24,959 nt of DNA from JBEKTY01 sp049515555 (GCA_049515555.1 JBEKTY010000121.1:1-24959); one strand, 5' to 3'. Positions 1-9,292 are shown, counted from the stretch's first letter. The notes: a model not told the origin generated them from the sequence alone. Program-made: numbers and translations.

Positions 1-2
1 AG

Positions 3-98
3 GTGTCCGAGGAAGCAAAGGCGAGCGTCCGGCTGTTGCGACATACCGTCCTACCCAAGTGGAACTACACCATTCGCCACCACAACCCAAACGGCTAA
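3..98 (+). CDS. C-terminal end of an unidentified CDS (possibly a transposase), partial at window edge
   Basis: The frame starting at base 3 is open from the window edge to a TAA at 96-98. It reads like real protein, with the segment LPKWNYTIRHHNPNG just before the stop. A WNYTI-type ending recalls the C-termini of some planctomycete transposases such as the ISAzo13 family. That resemblance is from memory and was not checked. Only about 31 residues are visible, so the gene, its start and its function cannot be determined. The position directly before a 5'-truncated glycosidase gene fits a mobile-element insertion. The other frames here contain no convincing protein. Confidence 0.4.
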   Translation: MSEEAKASVRLLRHTVLPKWNYTIRHHNPNG

Positions 99-128
99 GT
101 TATTTCTTAACAGCTTCTTACGATCGCT

Positions 129-2117
129 TTGGTGCAACCGCGGCCGGGCGAGGAAATTGTGCTTCGTGGCACGGTGGCCGGCAGCGAAGAAGCTTTTGCA
201 GCGGAAACGTTTTCCCCGGCCCAGGAGCGGTTCCCTTGCGTGCGAAACAGCATCGGCCCCAGCCTCAACCGCCGCAACAACGCCGTCTACGACCGCCGCT
301 GGGATTGGGTCCTTATCGGGCCCGGCGACGGACAGACGCGCATCAAGCCGCTTGCAGCGAACCACGTGCTCGGCACATTCTCTTGGGAGAACCGCGGCAA
401 GGCGATCACGCTGATCTTTCGTCCCCGCTTCTACCAACGGCATAAGAACCTCAAGTATTTCGAGCCGTGGAGCTACCGGATCTGGCCGAGTTCGGTCACC
501 GGCTGGTGCTCCTGGTGGGCGTACCAGGAGAAATTCAACCAGAAAGACCTCGACCAGATCGTCGAGACCCTGGCGGCACACAACCTTCCCGAGTTCGGTT
601 ATCGTTACGTGCAGATCGACGATTGCTACGAGCGCGGGCGGGGCGACGCCTCCGTCTGGCTCCGCTGGAACGAGAAATTTCCCGGCGGTCCGGCATACGC
701 CGCGAGGAAGATCCGCTCCGGCGGCATGGATCCGGCCATTTGGGTCGGGGTGAACAACAACGACGAGCGGTCCGTGCGCGAACACCCCGATTGGTTCGTC
801 CGCGACGCGCTCGGCCACCCCTTCCGCGCTCCCTGGATTGAATACGGACTGGACGCCACCAATGCCGAGGCGATGGAGAAAGTCGTTTTGCCGACGTACC
901 GCGGATTCAGGGATCTCGGCTACCGTTACGTGAAGGTCGATGCCCTGCGACATCTGCTCTACGACTGCTATCACAATCGGCCGGACTACCTGGCCAAGCG
1001 ACATAGCAGCCCGGCCGACGCCTTCCGCCGTTTCTTGGGCGGCATCCGCAAGGAATTGGGCGACGACGCCTATCTCTTGGCCTGCTGGGGCGTGCTGCCG
1101 GAAGCGATCGGCATCGCCGACGGCTGCCGCTTGGGCACCGACGGTTTTGGGCCGGCTACGCTCCAACAGTACAACTCGTGGAACAATGTCGTCTGGCGCA
1201 ACGATCCGGACCACTGCGACATCCTCCCGGGCGGCCGGAAGGACGGACCGGTAACCATCGGCGGCACGACCGCCTTTCGCCGCGTCCCCGGCGAGACCTT
1301 GCAGCGGCCTTGCCTGGCCTCGCTGGCCGGAGCGATGCTCATGCTGAGCGACCGGCCCAGCGTCTATGCCGATGCCGACAATCTCGAAGGCGTCAAGCGC
1401 AGCGGCCCGATCCTCTTTACCCGTCCCGGCCAGTTGTACGATTTTGATCCCCGCAAGTCGGACAACGTCATCCGCGTGGAGCGGACCTTGGTGAAGGCGG
1501 GCGGACCTTCAAGCCCGATCGACGCCGAGCAGTGGGGCAAAGTCTGCCCCTGGTGGCTGCTGGAGATCGACCGTCCCTTCGACCACTGGATGGTCGTGGC
1601 TCATTTCAACTGGGAGAGTTCTCCGCTGGGGTCCGTACGGGTGAATTTCGCCGACCTCGGCCTGGCTGCCGACCGCGATTACCTGGTCTATGAGTTCTGG
1701 TCGAAGAAGTTCCTGGGCGCCAGCAAAGGATCGTTTGTCACGGCGCCCGTGGAGCCGAAAGGATTGCAGATCTACGCCGTCCGCCGCGCCCTGGACCGGC
1801 CGCAGATCGTCTCCACCAACCGGCACATCAGCCAGGGCGCCGTCGATTTGCTCGACATCCGCTGGGACAAGGCGACCGCGACGCTCAGCGGCCGCAGCCA
1901 CGTCGTGCGAAACGATCCTTACGAGCTGGCCATCCGTGTTCCCGCGGGCTACACCCCGGTTGCCGCGCAAATCGCGGGCACAAATGCGGCGCTTCGGCTG
2001 GACGGTGAGCTGGTGGGGATCCACTACTCGCCGACCACCATGGGCGAGATTGACTGGCAAGTGAATTTCAAACGGCGAGTCGGGTCCGTCGAGACAAAAC
2101 AAACTGACGAACTTTAG
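129..2117 (+). CDS. GH36-type alpha-galactosidase-like glycoside hydrolase, probably missing its N-terminus
   Basis: This encodes a retaining glycosidase of the alpha-galactosidase (GH36/GH27, clan GH-D) type that would cleave alpha-galactosides in plant or algal polysaccharides. The (beta/alpha)8 barrel starts near the GWCSWW motif (residues 125-130). YVKVDAL places the likely nucleophile at D271, and CRLGTDGFG the likely acid/base at D338. A beta-sandwich forms roughly residues 480-660. The only start is a TTG at 129 without a Shine-Dalgarno sequence. A stop lies in frame at 108-110, and the first in-frame ATG is near residue 200, inside the barrel. No signal peptide is present although relatives are secreted. 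I infer that the 5' end was removed, perhaps by insertion of the element whose tail ends at 98, so the gene may be a non-functional remnant. Family confidence is good; exact substrate is unknown. Confidence 0.75.
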   Translation: MVQPRPGEEIVLRGTVAGSEEAFAAETFSPAQERFPCVRNSIGPSLNRRNNAVYDRRWDWVLIGPGDGQTRIKPLAANHVLGTFSWENRGKAITLIFRPRFYQRHKNLKYFEPWSYRIWPSSVTGWCSWWAYQEKFNQKDLDQIVETLAAHNLPEFGYRYVQIDDCYERGRGDASVWLRWNEKFPGGPAYAARKIRSGGMDPAIWVGVNNNDERSVREHPDWFVRDALGHPFRAPWIEYGLDATNAEAMEKVVLPTYRGFRDLGYRYVKVDALRHLLYDCYHNRPDYLAKRHSSPADAFRRFLGGIRKELGDDAYLLACWGVLPEAIGIADGCRLGTDGFGPATLQQYNSWNNVVWRNDPDHCDILPGGRKDGPVTIGGTTAFRRVPGETLQRPCLASLAGAMLMLSDRPSVYADADNLEGVKRSGPILFTRPGQLYDFDPRKSDNVIRVERTLVKAGGPSSPIDAEQWGKVCPWWLLEIDRPFDHWMVVAHFNWESSPLGSVRVNFADLGLAADRDYLVYEFWSKKFLGASKGSFVTAPVEPKGLQIYAVRRALDRPQIVSTNRHISQGAVDLLDIRWDKATATLSGRSHVVRNDPYELAIRVPAGYTPVAAQIAGTNAALRLDGELVGIHYSPTTMGEIDWQVNFKRRVGSVETKQTDEL

Positions 2118-2288
2118 GTTCGTTTTGCTGAGGCCAGCTTTCGCGGACTACGTGCAGCGTTCGTCCGTCTGATCTGAGGAAAGGAAATGGGCCTGTGAAA
2201 GATTCAGGCGCGAAGCGATTCTCGGGCGTCTTCGCTCCGGGTGAAATGGCCCCTATTGGCCACGCTCCGGTTTGTGCGGCGTTCGTAC
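2118..2288. other. Intergenic gap between convergent genes
   Basis: About 170 bases separate the glycosidase-like gene from the end of the giant minus-strand gene. I see no clear stem followed by a T-run on either strand, and no promoter would be expected between convergent genes. Confidence 0.4.
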
Positions 2289-3345
2289 CTACCCTACGCG
2301 GCGGATGGCGTTGTTGCCGCCGTCGGCGATGAAAACCTGTCCGGCGGCGTTCACCGTCACGCCAAGCGGACTGCTCAATTCCGCGGCGGTGGCCGATCCG
2401 CCGTCGCCGGTGTCGCCGCCGGTCCCGCTGCCCGCGATGGTGCTGATAGCCGCATTGGCGGTGCCCACTGCGGTGATCTTGCGAACCACGTTGTTGTTGG
2501 TATCGGCCACGTAGAGGTTGCCGGAGGCGTCGATCGCGATGGCCAGCGGGAAGGCGAACTGGACGCCCAGGGGCGGCCCGCTGTAGCTGGCGGCGGTGTT
2601 GGTCCCGCCGCCGGCCACGGTGCTGATATTGCCCGTGGCCTTAAGGACCTCGCGGATCACGTTGTTGGTCGTGTCGGCGATGAAGATGTCGCCGGAGGAG
2701 TCCACGGCGATGCTCTGCGGCTCGTTCAGCGTGGCGGCGGTGGCCAGTCCGCCGTTGCCGCTGTTGCCGGCGGTCCCGGTGCCCGCCACGGTGCTAATCA
2801 CACCGCTGGTATTAACCTCGCGGATCACGTTGTTGGCCGTGTCGGCGATGAAGATGTCGCCGGAGGAGTCCACGGCGACGCCGGCGGGATTATTCAGATA
2901 TGCGGCGGTGGCCAGTCCGCCGTCGCCGCCGTAGGCGCCGGCCCCGGTGCCGGCCACGGTGCTGATGGTAGGACTGGCGGTACTCAGTCCGGCTACCTTG
3001 CGGATCACGTTGGCGCCGTTGTCGGCGATATACAGGTTGCCGGCCGAATCCAGCGCGATGCTGTTGGGGAAAGTCAATTCGACGCCGGAGGCGCCGCTGG
3101 CCGGCCCGCTGAAGGCGGGGTTGTTGTTGGTGCCGCCGCCCACGACGGTGCTGATAATGCCCGTCGTGTGATTGACCTCGCGGATCACGTTGTTCTTAGT
3201 GTCGGCGATGAAGATGTCCCCGGCCGAATCGACCGCGACACTGAAGGGCGTATTCAACTTGGCCGCAGTGGCCGCCCCGCCGTCGCCCGTATAGCCCGAG
3301 TTCGAGCTCCCGAGGGTGCCGGCCACGGTGGCAATGTTCGAGGTC
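2289..3345 (-). repeat. Six NHL repeats encoded at the 3' end of the giant gene
   Basis: Each unit is about 55-65 codons and follows the pattern IxTVAGxG, GDGGxAT, a P-x-x-I/V-A-V/I-D-S-x-G core, then I/Y-F/I-A-D-x-x-N-N-V-I-R. Six copies would close one six-bladed propeller, a fold commonly used for protein or ligand binding. The DNA copies are similar enough to recombine. Confidence 0.8.
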
Positions 3346-6300
3346 GCCGCGGAGACCTTCAAGGTGTTGCTGGTGTTGGTGACGGCCTTGAGATTTGTGT
3401 CGCCGGGGTAGGAGTAGGTGATCGTGTAGGGCGAACCCGCGGCCGTCAGGGCGGACGTGCTGAAGGAACTGGAGAAACTTCCCGACGCGCCGACTGCCGC
3501 GGTCTGCGTCACGCCGTTGAGGGTCATCGACACGCTCTCGCTGCCGTCGGTGGGCACGAGCGAAATCGTGCCCGAAAGCGTTGTGGAGGCCGTCCCGACG
3601 GTAATCGTCGGCGCCGCCAGGCCGCTGAAGGCCGGCGTCGCCGTGCTGGTTACGGTCAGCGTGCCGGTCACGTAAGTGATGCTATAGTTGGGGTCGACCG
3701 CCCCGCTGGCGGTGATGGGGTACGACCCGACGGGGCTGGCCGACGTGGCCGTCGTCGTCACACTGGGCTGCGTGCTGAGTTTGGCCGAAGAGTCGCCATT
3801 GACGAAGCCGCTGTAGCCCACGGTCAGCGTGGGCAGGGCCGCCCCGAGGGCCATGCTCTGGTTGTTGGCCGTGATCGTCAGCGGGGCCTTCGTCACCGTC
3901 AGCGTGCCGGCCACATAAATGATGTTATAGTTGGCGTCCACCGCCCCGCTGACCGTGATGGGGTACGTTCCGACGGGGCTGGCCGCCGTGGCCGTCGTCG
4001 TCGGGGTCGGCTGCGTGCTGAGGCTGGCCGAGGTGTCGCCGTTGACGAAGCCGCTGTAGCTGACAGTCAGGGTGGGCAAGGCCGACCCGTAGACCATGCT
4101 CACGTTGTTGGCCGTGATCGTCAGCGATTGTGCATCGAGCGTGGCCGTGGCTTGGGCCGCGGCGCCGGTGCCCGCGCCGTTGGTCAGCGTCACCTTGTAG
4201 GTCAGCGTGCCGTTGGGCAGCGTGGAGACGTTCACATTTTTGACGTCCTGCGTGGCCGAGGAAACGGTGCCGCTGCCGGTGACGGAAGGCGTGCCGCTGT
4301 TGCCGCTGGAGGTGACGGTGTAGTTGTAGGTGGCGCCGACCTGGGCCCCGCTGAAGGTGAAACCGGCCGTCGAGAGGTTCGAGTTGGTAATCGGGCTCGC
4401 GCCGGCGTCGGCGGTGATCGAGTAGCCCGACGGAGCGCTCTGGGTCAGCGTCGCGGTGGCCTTGGCGGCGGCGCCCTCGTTGCCGGCCGTGTCGGTCAAG
4501 GTGACGCTGTAGGTGAGCGTGCCGTTGGGCAGCGAGACGACGTTGATGTCGTTGACATCCTGCGTCTGCGAGTTTACCGTGCCGCTGCCGGTGACGGAGG
4601 TGGCGCCGCTGTTGCCGTCGGAGGTGACGGTGTACTTGTAGGTGGCGCCGACCTCGGCCCCGACGAAGGTGAACCCCGCCGCGGGGGCGGTCGAGTTGTT
4701 AAGGCTTGCCTCGTCGGCCGTAATCGTGTAACCCTGGGGTGCGGTCTGGTCCAGCGAGGCCGTGGCGACGGCCGCCACCCCCTTGTTGCCGGCCGTGTCG
4801 GTCAGGGTAACGTTGTAGGTCAGCGTGCCGTCGGGGAGCGTGGAGACGTCGATGTTGGTCACGTCCTGGTCGGCGGCGGTAATCGTGCCGCTGCCGGTGA
4901 CCGAGGTCGCGGCGCTATTGCCGCTGGAGGTGACCGTGTAGTTGTAGGTCGCGCCGACCTCGGCGTTGCTGAAGGTGAAGCCCGCCGCCGCGGCGGTCGA
5001 GGCGCCGATCAGGGTCCGGTCGGCGGTAATCTCGTAGCCGCTGGGGGCAGTCTGGTCGAGCGTGGCCGTGGCGGTCACCGTTTGCCCGGTGACGCCCGCC
5101 GTGCCGGTCAGGGTGACTTTGTAGGTGAGCGTGCCGTCGTTGAGCGAGGAGACGTTGATGCCGGTCACGTCCTGGTCGGTTGTGGTGACGGTGCCGCTGC
5201 CGGTGACGTCGGTCCCGCCGCCGCTGCTGCTGACGCTATAGGTGTACGTGGCCCCGACCTCGGCCCCGCTGAAGGTGAAGCCCGTCGATGCGGAGTCGGC
5301 CGCGCCGATCGCGGCCTTGTCCACCTTGATCGTGGGATTCACGGAGCTTGTGGCCACGGTCACCGTCGAGGTGACGGGCAGGCTGCTGCCGGTCCCGTCG
5401 TTGACCACGACCTGGATCTTGCGGGCGCCCAGCGTGGGCGGGGACTTGCCGTCGCTGTAGGTGACGCTCTCCAGCGCGGTTTGATAAGCGCTCACGTTGG
5501 CGACGCCGGTGAGACTGAGGACGCCGCCGGAGTAGGGATGGACCGTGATAGGCGCGCTGGCGGTGGCCGCAAGGACCTCGGAGTCGCCGGCCGCCGGGTC
5601 TTCGAGGGTCACGGTCATCGAGGCCAGGGTCGAGCTGTCGGGGCTGGTTATCGAGGCCGTGCTGGAAGCGATCAGGGCGGGGGAGCCGCCCGCGGCGAAG
5701 GTCGTGGCGAAACTGCCGCCGCCGGACCCCGTCAGATCGACGGAAGGCGCGGTGTGAACCTGGTCGAGAAGCTTAATTCCCGACGGTGTGGAATTCAGGC
5801 ACAGCCCCCAGGTCATGCGGGACAGATGCAGTCCCTGCACGCTGAAGTCGTAGCCGGTGCCGTTCTGGGCGGCGGTGAGCTGGAGCTGGATCTGATCCAT
5901 TACCCCGGCGGTGCCGCCCACGGTGCCGCCGAGGCTGCCGGCGGTGGCCTTGCCGTCGAGGAAGGCCGGCGGCGGGGTCTCTTGGATCTGATACCAGCCG
6001 GCGGGCAGGTTCTGGAAACTGTACGCCCCGCCAGCTTTCGTTTGTATGGGCGACATGTCGGTGATTTCGGTCCAGTTGCTCTGGCCGTCTGCGCTGGAGA
6101 ACAAGCGGACCGTTACGCCTTCGAGGCCCATGTCGCTGGCGGACCACGTGCCGCTGTTGGTCCGGTTGATGTAGACGTATCCGGCCAGGCTGGCCGTGGA
6201 CTGGGTCAGCTTCGCCGTGGCGGTGGCCGCCGTGCCGCTGCCCACGCCGTTGCTCAGCGCCACGCTGTAGGTAAGCGTGCCATCGGGCAGGGCCGCGACG

Positions 6301-8972
6301 TTGATGTTGCTGACGTTCTGCGTGGCCGAAGTGATGGTCCCGGTGCCGGTGAGGCTGCTGCCGCCGCCGCTGGAGGAGACGGTGTAATTGTAGGTGGCGC
6401 CCACCTGGGCGCCGGCGAAGGTGAAGCCCGCCGTCGAGGCATTCGAGCTGCTGATCTGGCCCTCGTCGGCCGTGATCGTGTAGCCCGTGGGCGCGGTCTG
6501 GTTCAGGGTCGCCGTGACGGAGGCCGCCGTGCCGGCGCCGGCCCCGTTGGTCAGCGTCACGCTGTAATTGAGCGTGCCGTTGGGGAGCGCGGCGACGTTG
6601 ACGTCGCTGACGTCCTGCGTGGCCGAGGTAACCTTTCCGGTGCCGGTAACGGGCGTTCCGCCGGCCTCAGAGGAGATGGTGTAATCGAAGGTGGCCCCGA
6701 CCTCTGCGCCGGCGAAAGTGAAGCCGGCCATCGCGGCGTTCGAGTTGTCGACCGTGCTCTGGTCGGCAGTGATCGTGTAGCCCGAGGGTACGGTCTGCGT
6801 CAGTGTCGGGCTCGCGTCGGGGGTAGCCGCGGCGCCGGCGCCAGCGCCGTTGCTGAGCGTTACGTTGTAGTTGAGCGTGCCGTTGGGGAGCGCGGCGACG
6901 TTGACGTCGCTGACGTCCTGCGTGGCCGAGGTGACCGTTCCGGTGCCGGTAACGGGCGTTCCGCCGGCGTCGGAGGAGATGGTATAATCGAAGATGGCCC
7001 CGACCTCCGCGCCGTCCAGAGTGAAGCCCGCCGCCGCGGCGTTCGAGTTGTCGATCGTGCTCTGGTCGGCGGTGACGGTATAGTCCGAGGGGACCGTCTG
7101 ATTCAGGCTGGCCGTGGCGCTGGCCGCGCCGCCGGCGCCGCCCTGGCCGGTGAGCGTTACTTTGTAGCTGAGCGTGCCGTTGGGGAGCGCGGCGACGTTG
7201 ACGTCGCTGACGTCCTGCTGGGCGGTGGCGACGGTGCCGCTGCCGGTGACGGAGGTGGCGCCGCTATTGCCGCTGGAGGTGATCGTGTAATTGTAGGTCG
7301 CCCCCACGGTGGCCCCGGTAATCGTGAAACCGGCCATCGAGATGTTCGAGTTCGTGACCTGTTGCTCGTCGGCGGTGATCGTATAGCCCGAAGGCGCCGC
7401 CACAACGGTGAGCGGCAGCGCCGTGGAGGCCGTGCTGGGCAGGTTCGCCGTGTCGCTGAGGTTGCCCACGGATTCCGGCGTGTCGAGCGTCTGCGTGGCG
7501 GTGATCTGGTGCACTCCGGCGGTGAGCGGGACGGTGCCGTTGGTCGTCACGGTGGCCGACGTGCCGGAGGCCGTGCCGCTTCCGATCAACGTGCCGTCGG
7601 AGAACACCTGGACCACGGCCCCGTTCAGGACCCCGTCGACCGTGAACTGCAGCTTCTCGCTGGCGCTGTTGTCCAGGTCGGTCTGATCGCTGCCGCTGCT
7701 GGAAGCCGCCGCCAGCGTGATCCCGGTCGGCGGGGTGGGGTCGATGTGCACCGGAACGAGTTGCGTGTCGGCGGAGTTGGCCTCGCCGGAAGCGGGACTG
7801 GCCGCGGCCACGCCCACCTGCACGCTGTACACGCCCGGCGTGACGCTGCTCGACGTCAGCGTCGCCTGGCCGGTCGCGCTGTTCACCGTCAGCGACAACC
7901 CGGAGACGGCCGGCGACACGCTGCCGCTGAACGTCATGGCGGCGCCGCTGGTGTTCACGGTGGGAATGCTGAAGCTGACCGAGTCGCTGGACGTGGCCTG
8001 GAGCGCGCTGATCGGCCGCGACAGGAACGGCGGATCGACCGTTGTGTCGTGGGCGACGTTCACCGTGAACGACTGCTGGGACGTTGCCCCGGTAACGCTG
8101 TCGGTGGCGGTAACGGTCACCGTGGCCGTGCCCGTGGCGCCGGCCGGCGCAGACAGCCGCAGCACGCCGTTCTGCGTGTCGGTGTACGACGTGACGCTGG
8201 TCATCTTCACGGTGTTGTTCGGGGAGCTGTCTTCGCCGCTGGTGCCGGTGTGGACGGGAACGTTCTCGATCTGCTGCAGGACGCTGGATCCCTGAGTCAA
8301 GAAGCCGAAGATCGTGTAGCGGTAGTCAAGATAGCGCTCCGGCGCGGCGGTGATGAAGAACTGCGAGCCATTGGTGTCCGGCCCGCTGTTGGCCATGGCC
8401 AGCACGCCCGCACTAGTGAATTGCAGGTTCTGGTTGATGTTGTCGTCCCACTTGAACCCCGGCCCGCCGCTCCCGTTGCCGTTGGGATCGCCGCCCTGGA
8501 TCATGAAACCCTTGACGATGCGGTGGAACGTCAGGTTGTTGTAGAAGTTCTTGGCGATCAGGCCCTCGATCTCGCTGACCGCGCTGGAAACCTGGTCCTG
8601 GAACAACTGCAAGATCATGGTGCCCGAGACGTTGTCCGCCGTATCGCTGACGACGATCTTGATGCTCGGGTTGCCCTGGGGGACCGTCGCCGTCAATTGC
8701 GGATTGGAGACGCTGCTGTCGGTCAACTGCGAATTGCTCACCGCCACGGTGTAGTTAATCGCGTTGCCGGCGGTATCGCTGCCGTTTAGCGCCACGTTGA
8801 GCGTGGTGCCGGACAGCAACGATTGTGCGGCCAGCGACGGCAGCGTGATCGACAACAAGTGCCGGGATTCCAGCGATTCGATGCGGGGGCGGCGATGCCG
8901 CAGACTTACGTGTGCTGAACGCCGCTTGCCATGGTTGCCGCGCAAGAGCCGTGCCAACAGCTTGGTGATCAT
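2289..8972 (-). CDS. Giant secreted mosaic protein: LEPR-xLL motif, cyclophilin, Ig-like repeats, SdrD-like, MBG-like and NHL domains
   Basis: This 2227-residue protein is predicted to be exported and to act at the cell surface or outside the cell. The basic N-terminus ends in LESRHLLS (34-41), a planctomycete LEPR-xLL-type motif. Residues about 105-260 form a peptidyl-prolyl isomerase (cyclophilin) domain with FHRIVKGFMIQGGDP and GSQFFIT. Ig/cadherin-like segments follow to about 527. Four repeats of about 100 residues (527-925) come next, then an SdrD_B-like domain (about 930-1049), a beta-rich linker, four more repeats (about 1211-1615), two MBG-like repeats (1615-1773), an Ig-like domain, and six NHL repeats (about 1878-2227) that would form a beta-propeller. 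No membrane anchor is visible at the C-terminus. The start ATG has only a weak upstream GGAACAG. The role is probably adhesion or matrix assembly, which is inference. A 2182-codon open frame on the opposite strand is a shadow. Confidence 0.88.
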   Translation of the reverse strand: MITKLLARLLRGNHGKRRSAHVSLRHRRPRIESLESRHLLSITLPSLAAQSLLSGTTLNVALNGSDTAGNAINYTVAVSNSQLTDSSVSNPQLTATVPQGNPSIKIVVSDTADNVSGTMILQLFQDQVSSAVSEIEGLIAKNFYNNLTFHRIVKGFMIQGGDPNGNGSGGPGFKWDDNINQNLQFTSAGVLAMANSGPDTNGSQFFITAAPERYLDYRYTIFGFLTQGSSVLQQIENVPVHTGTSGEDSSPNNTVKMTSVTSYTDTQNGVLRLSAPAGATGTATVTVTATDSVTGATSQQSFTVNVAHDTTVDPPFLSRPISALQATSSDSVSFSIPTVNTSGAAMTFSGSVSPAVSGLSLTVNSATGQATLTSSSVTPGVYSVQVGVAAASPASGEANSADTQLVPVHIDPTPPTGITLAAASSSGSDQTDLDNSASEKLQFTVDGVLNGAVVQVFSDGTLIGSGTASGTSATVTTNGTVPLTAGVHQITATQTLDTPESVGNLSDTANLPSTASTALPLTVVAAPSGYTITADEQQVTNSNISMAGFTITGATVGATYNYTITSSGNSGATSVTGSGTVATAQQDVSDVNVAALPNGTLSYKVTLTGQGGAGGAASATASLNQTVPSDYTVTADQSTIDNSNAAAAGFTLDGAEVGAIFDYTISSDAGGTPVTGTGTVTSATQDVSDVNVAALPNGTLNYNVTLSNGAGAGAAATPDASPTLTQTVPSGYTITADQSTVDNSNAAMAGFTFAGAEVGATFDYTISSEAGGTPVTGTGKVTSATQDVSDVNVAALPNGTLNYSVTLTNGAGAGTAASVTATLNQTAPTGYTITADEGQISSSNASTAGFTFAGAQVGATYNYTVSSSGGGSSLTGTGTITSATQNVSNINVAALPDGTLTYSVALSNGVGSGTAATATAKLTQSTASLAGYVYINRTNSGTWSASDMGLEGVTVRLFSSADGQSNWTEITDMSPIQTKAGGAYSFQNLPAGWYQIQETPPPAFLDGKATAGSLGGTVGGTAGVMDQIQLQLTAAQNGTGYDFSVQGLHLSRMTWGLCLNSTPSGIKLLDQVHTAPSVDLTGSGGGSFATTFAAGGSPALIASSTASITSPDSSTLASMTVTLEDPAAGDSEVLAATASAPITVHPYSGGVLSLTGVANVSAYQTALESVTYSDGKSPPTLGARKIQVVVNDGTGSSLPVTSTVTVATSSVNPTIKVDKAAIGAADSASTGFTFSGAEVGATYTYSVSSSGGGTDVTGSGTVTTTDQDVTGINVSSLNDGTLTYKVTLTGTAGVTGQTVTATATLDQTAPSGYEITADRTLIGASTAAAAGFTFSNAEVGATYNYTVTSSGNSAATSVTGSGTITAADQDVTNIDVSTLPDGTLTYNVTLTDTAGNKGVAAVATASLDQTAPQGYTITADEASLNNSTAPAAGFTFVGAEVGATYKYTVTSDGNSGATSVTGSGTVNSQTQDVNDINVVSLPNGTLTYSVTLTDTAGNEGAAAKATATLTQSAPSGYSITADAGASPITNSNLSTAGFTFSGAQVGATYNYTVTSSGNSGTPSVTGSGTVSSATQDVKNVNVSTLPNGTLTYKVTLTNGAGTGAAAQATATLDAQSLTITANNVSMVYGSALPTLTVSYSGFVNGDTSASLSTQPTPTTTATAASPVGTYPITVSGAVDANYNIIYVAGTLTVTKAPLTITANNQSMALGAALPTLTVGYSGFVNGDSSAKLSTQPSVTTTATSASPVGSYPITASGAVDPNYSITYVTGTLTVTSTATPAFSGLAAPTITVGTASTTLSGTISLVPTDGSESVSMTLNGVTQTAAVGASGSFSSSFSTSALTAAGSPYTITYSYPGDTNLKAVTNTSNTLKVSAATSNIATVAGTLGSSNSGYTGDGGAATAAKLNTPFSVAVDSAGDIFIADTKNNVIREVNHTTGIISTVVGGGTNNNPAFSGPASGASGVELTFPNSIALDSAGNLYIADNGANVIRKVAGLSTASPTISTVAGTGAGAYGGDGGLATAAYLNNPAGVAVDSSGDIFIADTANNVIREVNTSGVISTVAGTGTAGNSGNGGLATAATLNEPQSIAVDSSGDIFIADTTNNVIREVLKATGNISTVAGGGTNTAASYSGPPLGVQFAFPLAIAIDASGNLYVADTNNNVVRKITAVGTANAAISTIAGSGTGGDTGDGGSATAAELSSPLGVTVNAAGQVFIADGGNNAIRRVG
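3650..4125 (-). repeat. Two tandem MBG-like repeats in the giant gene
   Basis: Two copies of about 80 codons share the opening LTITANN, the element LTVSYSGFVNGD or LTVGYSGFVNGD, and the closing GTLTVT. This matches the MBG type of surface-protein repeat found in bacterial adhesin-like proteins. Confidence 0.65.
4128..5341 (-). repeat. Second block of four ~300-bp Ig-like repeats in the giant gene
   Basis: Each unit is about 100 codons and shares ITAD, AGFTFxGAEVGATY, VTGSGTV, QDV, and LPNGTLTYxVTLT. The unit starts lie near 5341, 5040, 4735 and 4432 and run in the minus direction. The unit nearest 5341 is the most diverged of the block (it opens with TIKVDKAAIG). Confidence 0.8.
6200..7391 (-). 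repeat. First block of four ~300-bp Ig-like repeats in the giant gene
   Basis: This is the same ~100-codon repeat as in the second block, with starts near 7391, 7090, 6787 and 6487. The second and third units are almost identical over long stretches of DNA (compare about 6565-6700 with 6865-7000), which points to recent duplication or gene conversion. Confidence 0.82.
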
Positions 8973-9292
8973 CTTCTGTTCCGCTCAGTGGTGTAAGTTG
9001 CCCCTCAAGACTTCATTCTAACCGCACGCGACGAATCCCCCAAAAACATTCAGTCCGTCGCGGCCGAGGTGAAGAATCACCCTAGTATCCCCACCACGAG
9101 CCAGGGGAGCAAAGGACGTGCCGCTGGCACCCCGGGGCGGCGGACTCGGATCGCCTATCATCCTGCCGCGAAAGCACTTATTGCCTGCTTCCGTTCCACG
9201 GGCGCTACCCCGGCCAGCCGCCGATCAAGCCGTCGGCCTGTTGTTTTCGCGATGCATGGGTTGCCGAAAGGCAACGCACGGGGACAGGCCCG
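8973..9292. other. 320-base intergenic region upstream of the giant gene
   Basis: This region holds the leader of the giant minus-strand gene and the downstream flank of the small minus-strand gene that ends at 9293. A short hairpin lies at 9260-9275. The short open frames here show no recognisable protein and no ribosome-binding site. I could not identify a convincing promoter. Confidence 0.4.
9260..9275 (-). terminator. Short GAAA-loop hairpin downstream of the zinc-ribbon gene
   Basis: GTTGCC (9260-9265), GAAA, then GGCAAC (9270-9275) form a perfect 6-bp stem 18 bases after the stop codon at 9293. No T-run follows in the minus direction, so it would be a weak intrinsic terminator at best. 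Confidence 0.25.

Noticed and set aside
2241..8789. A 2182-codon open frame on the plus strand opposite the giant protein gene
   Set aside because: Its sequence is low-complexity Gly/Ala/Val/Arg without domains. It mirrors the Thr/Val/Ser/Ala-rich repeats of the minus-strand gene, which has clear cyclophilin and NHL domains. High GC and codon bias keep the antisense frame open.
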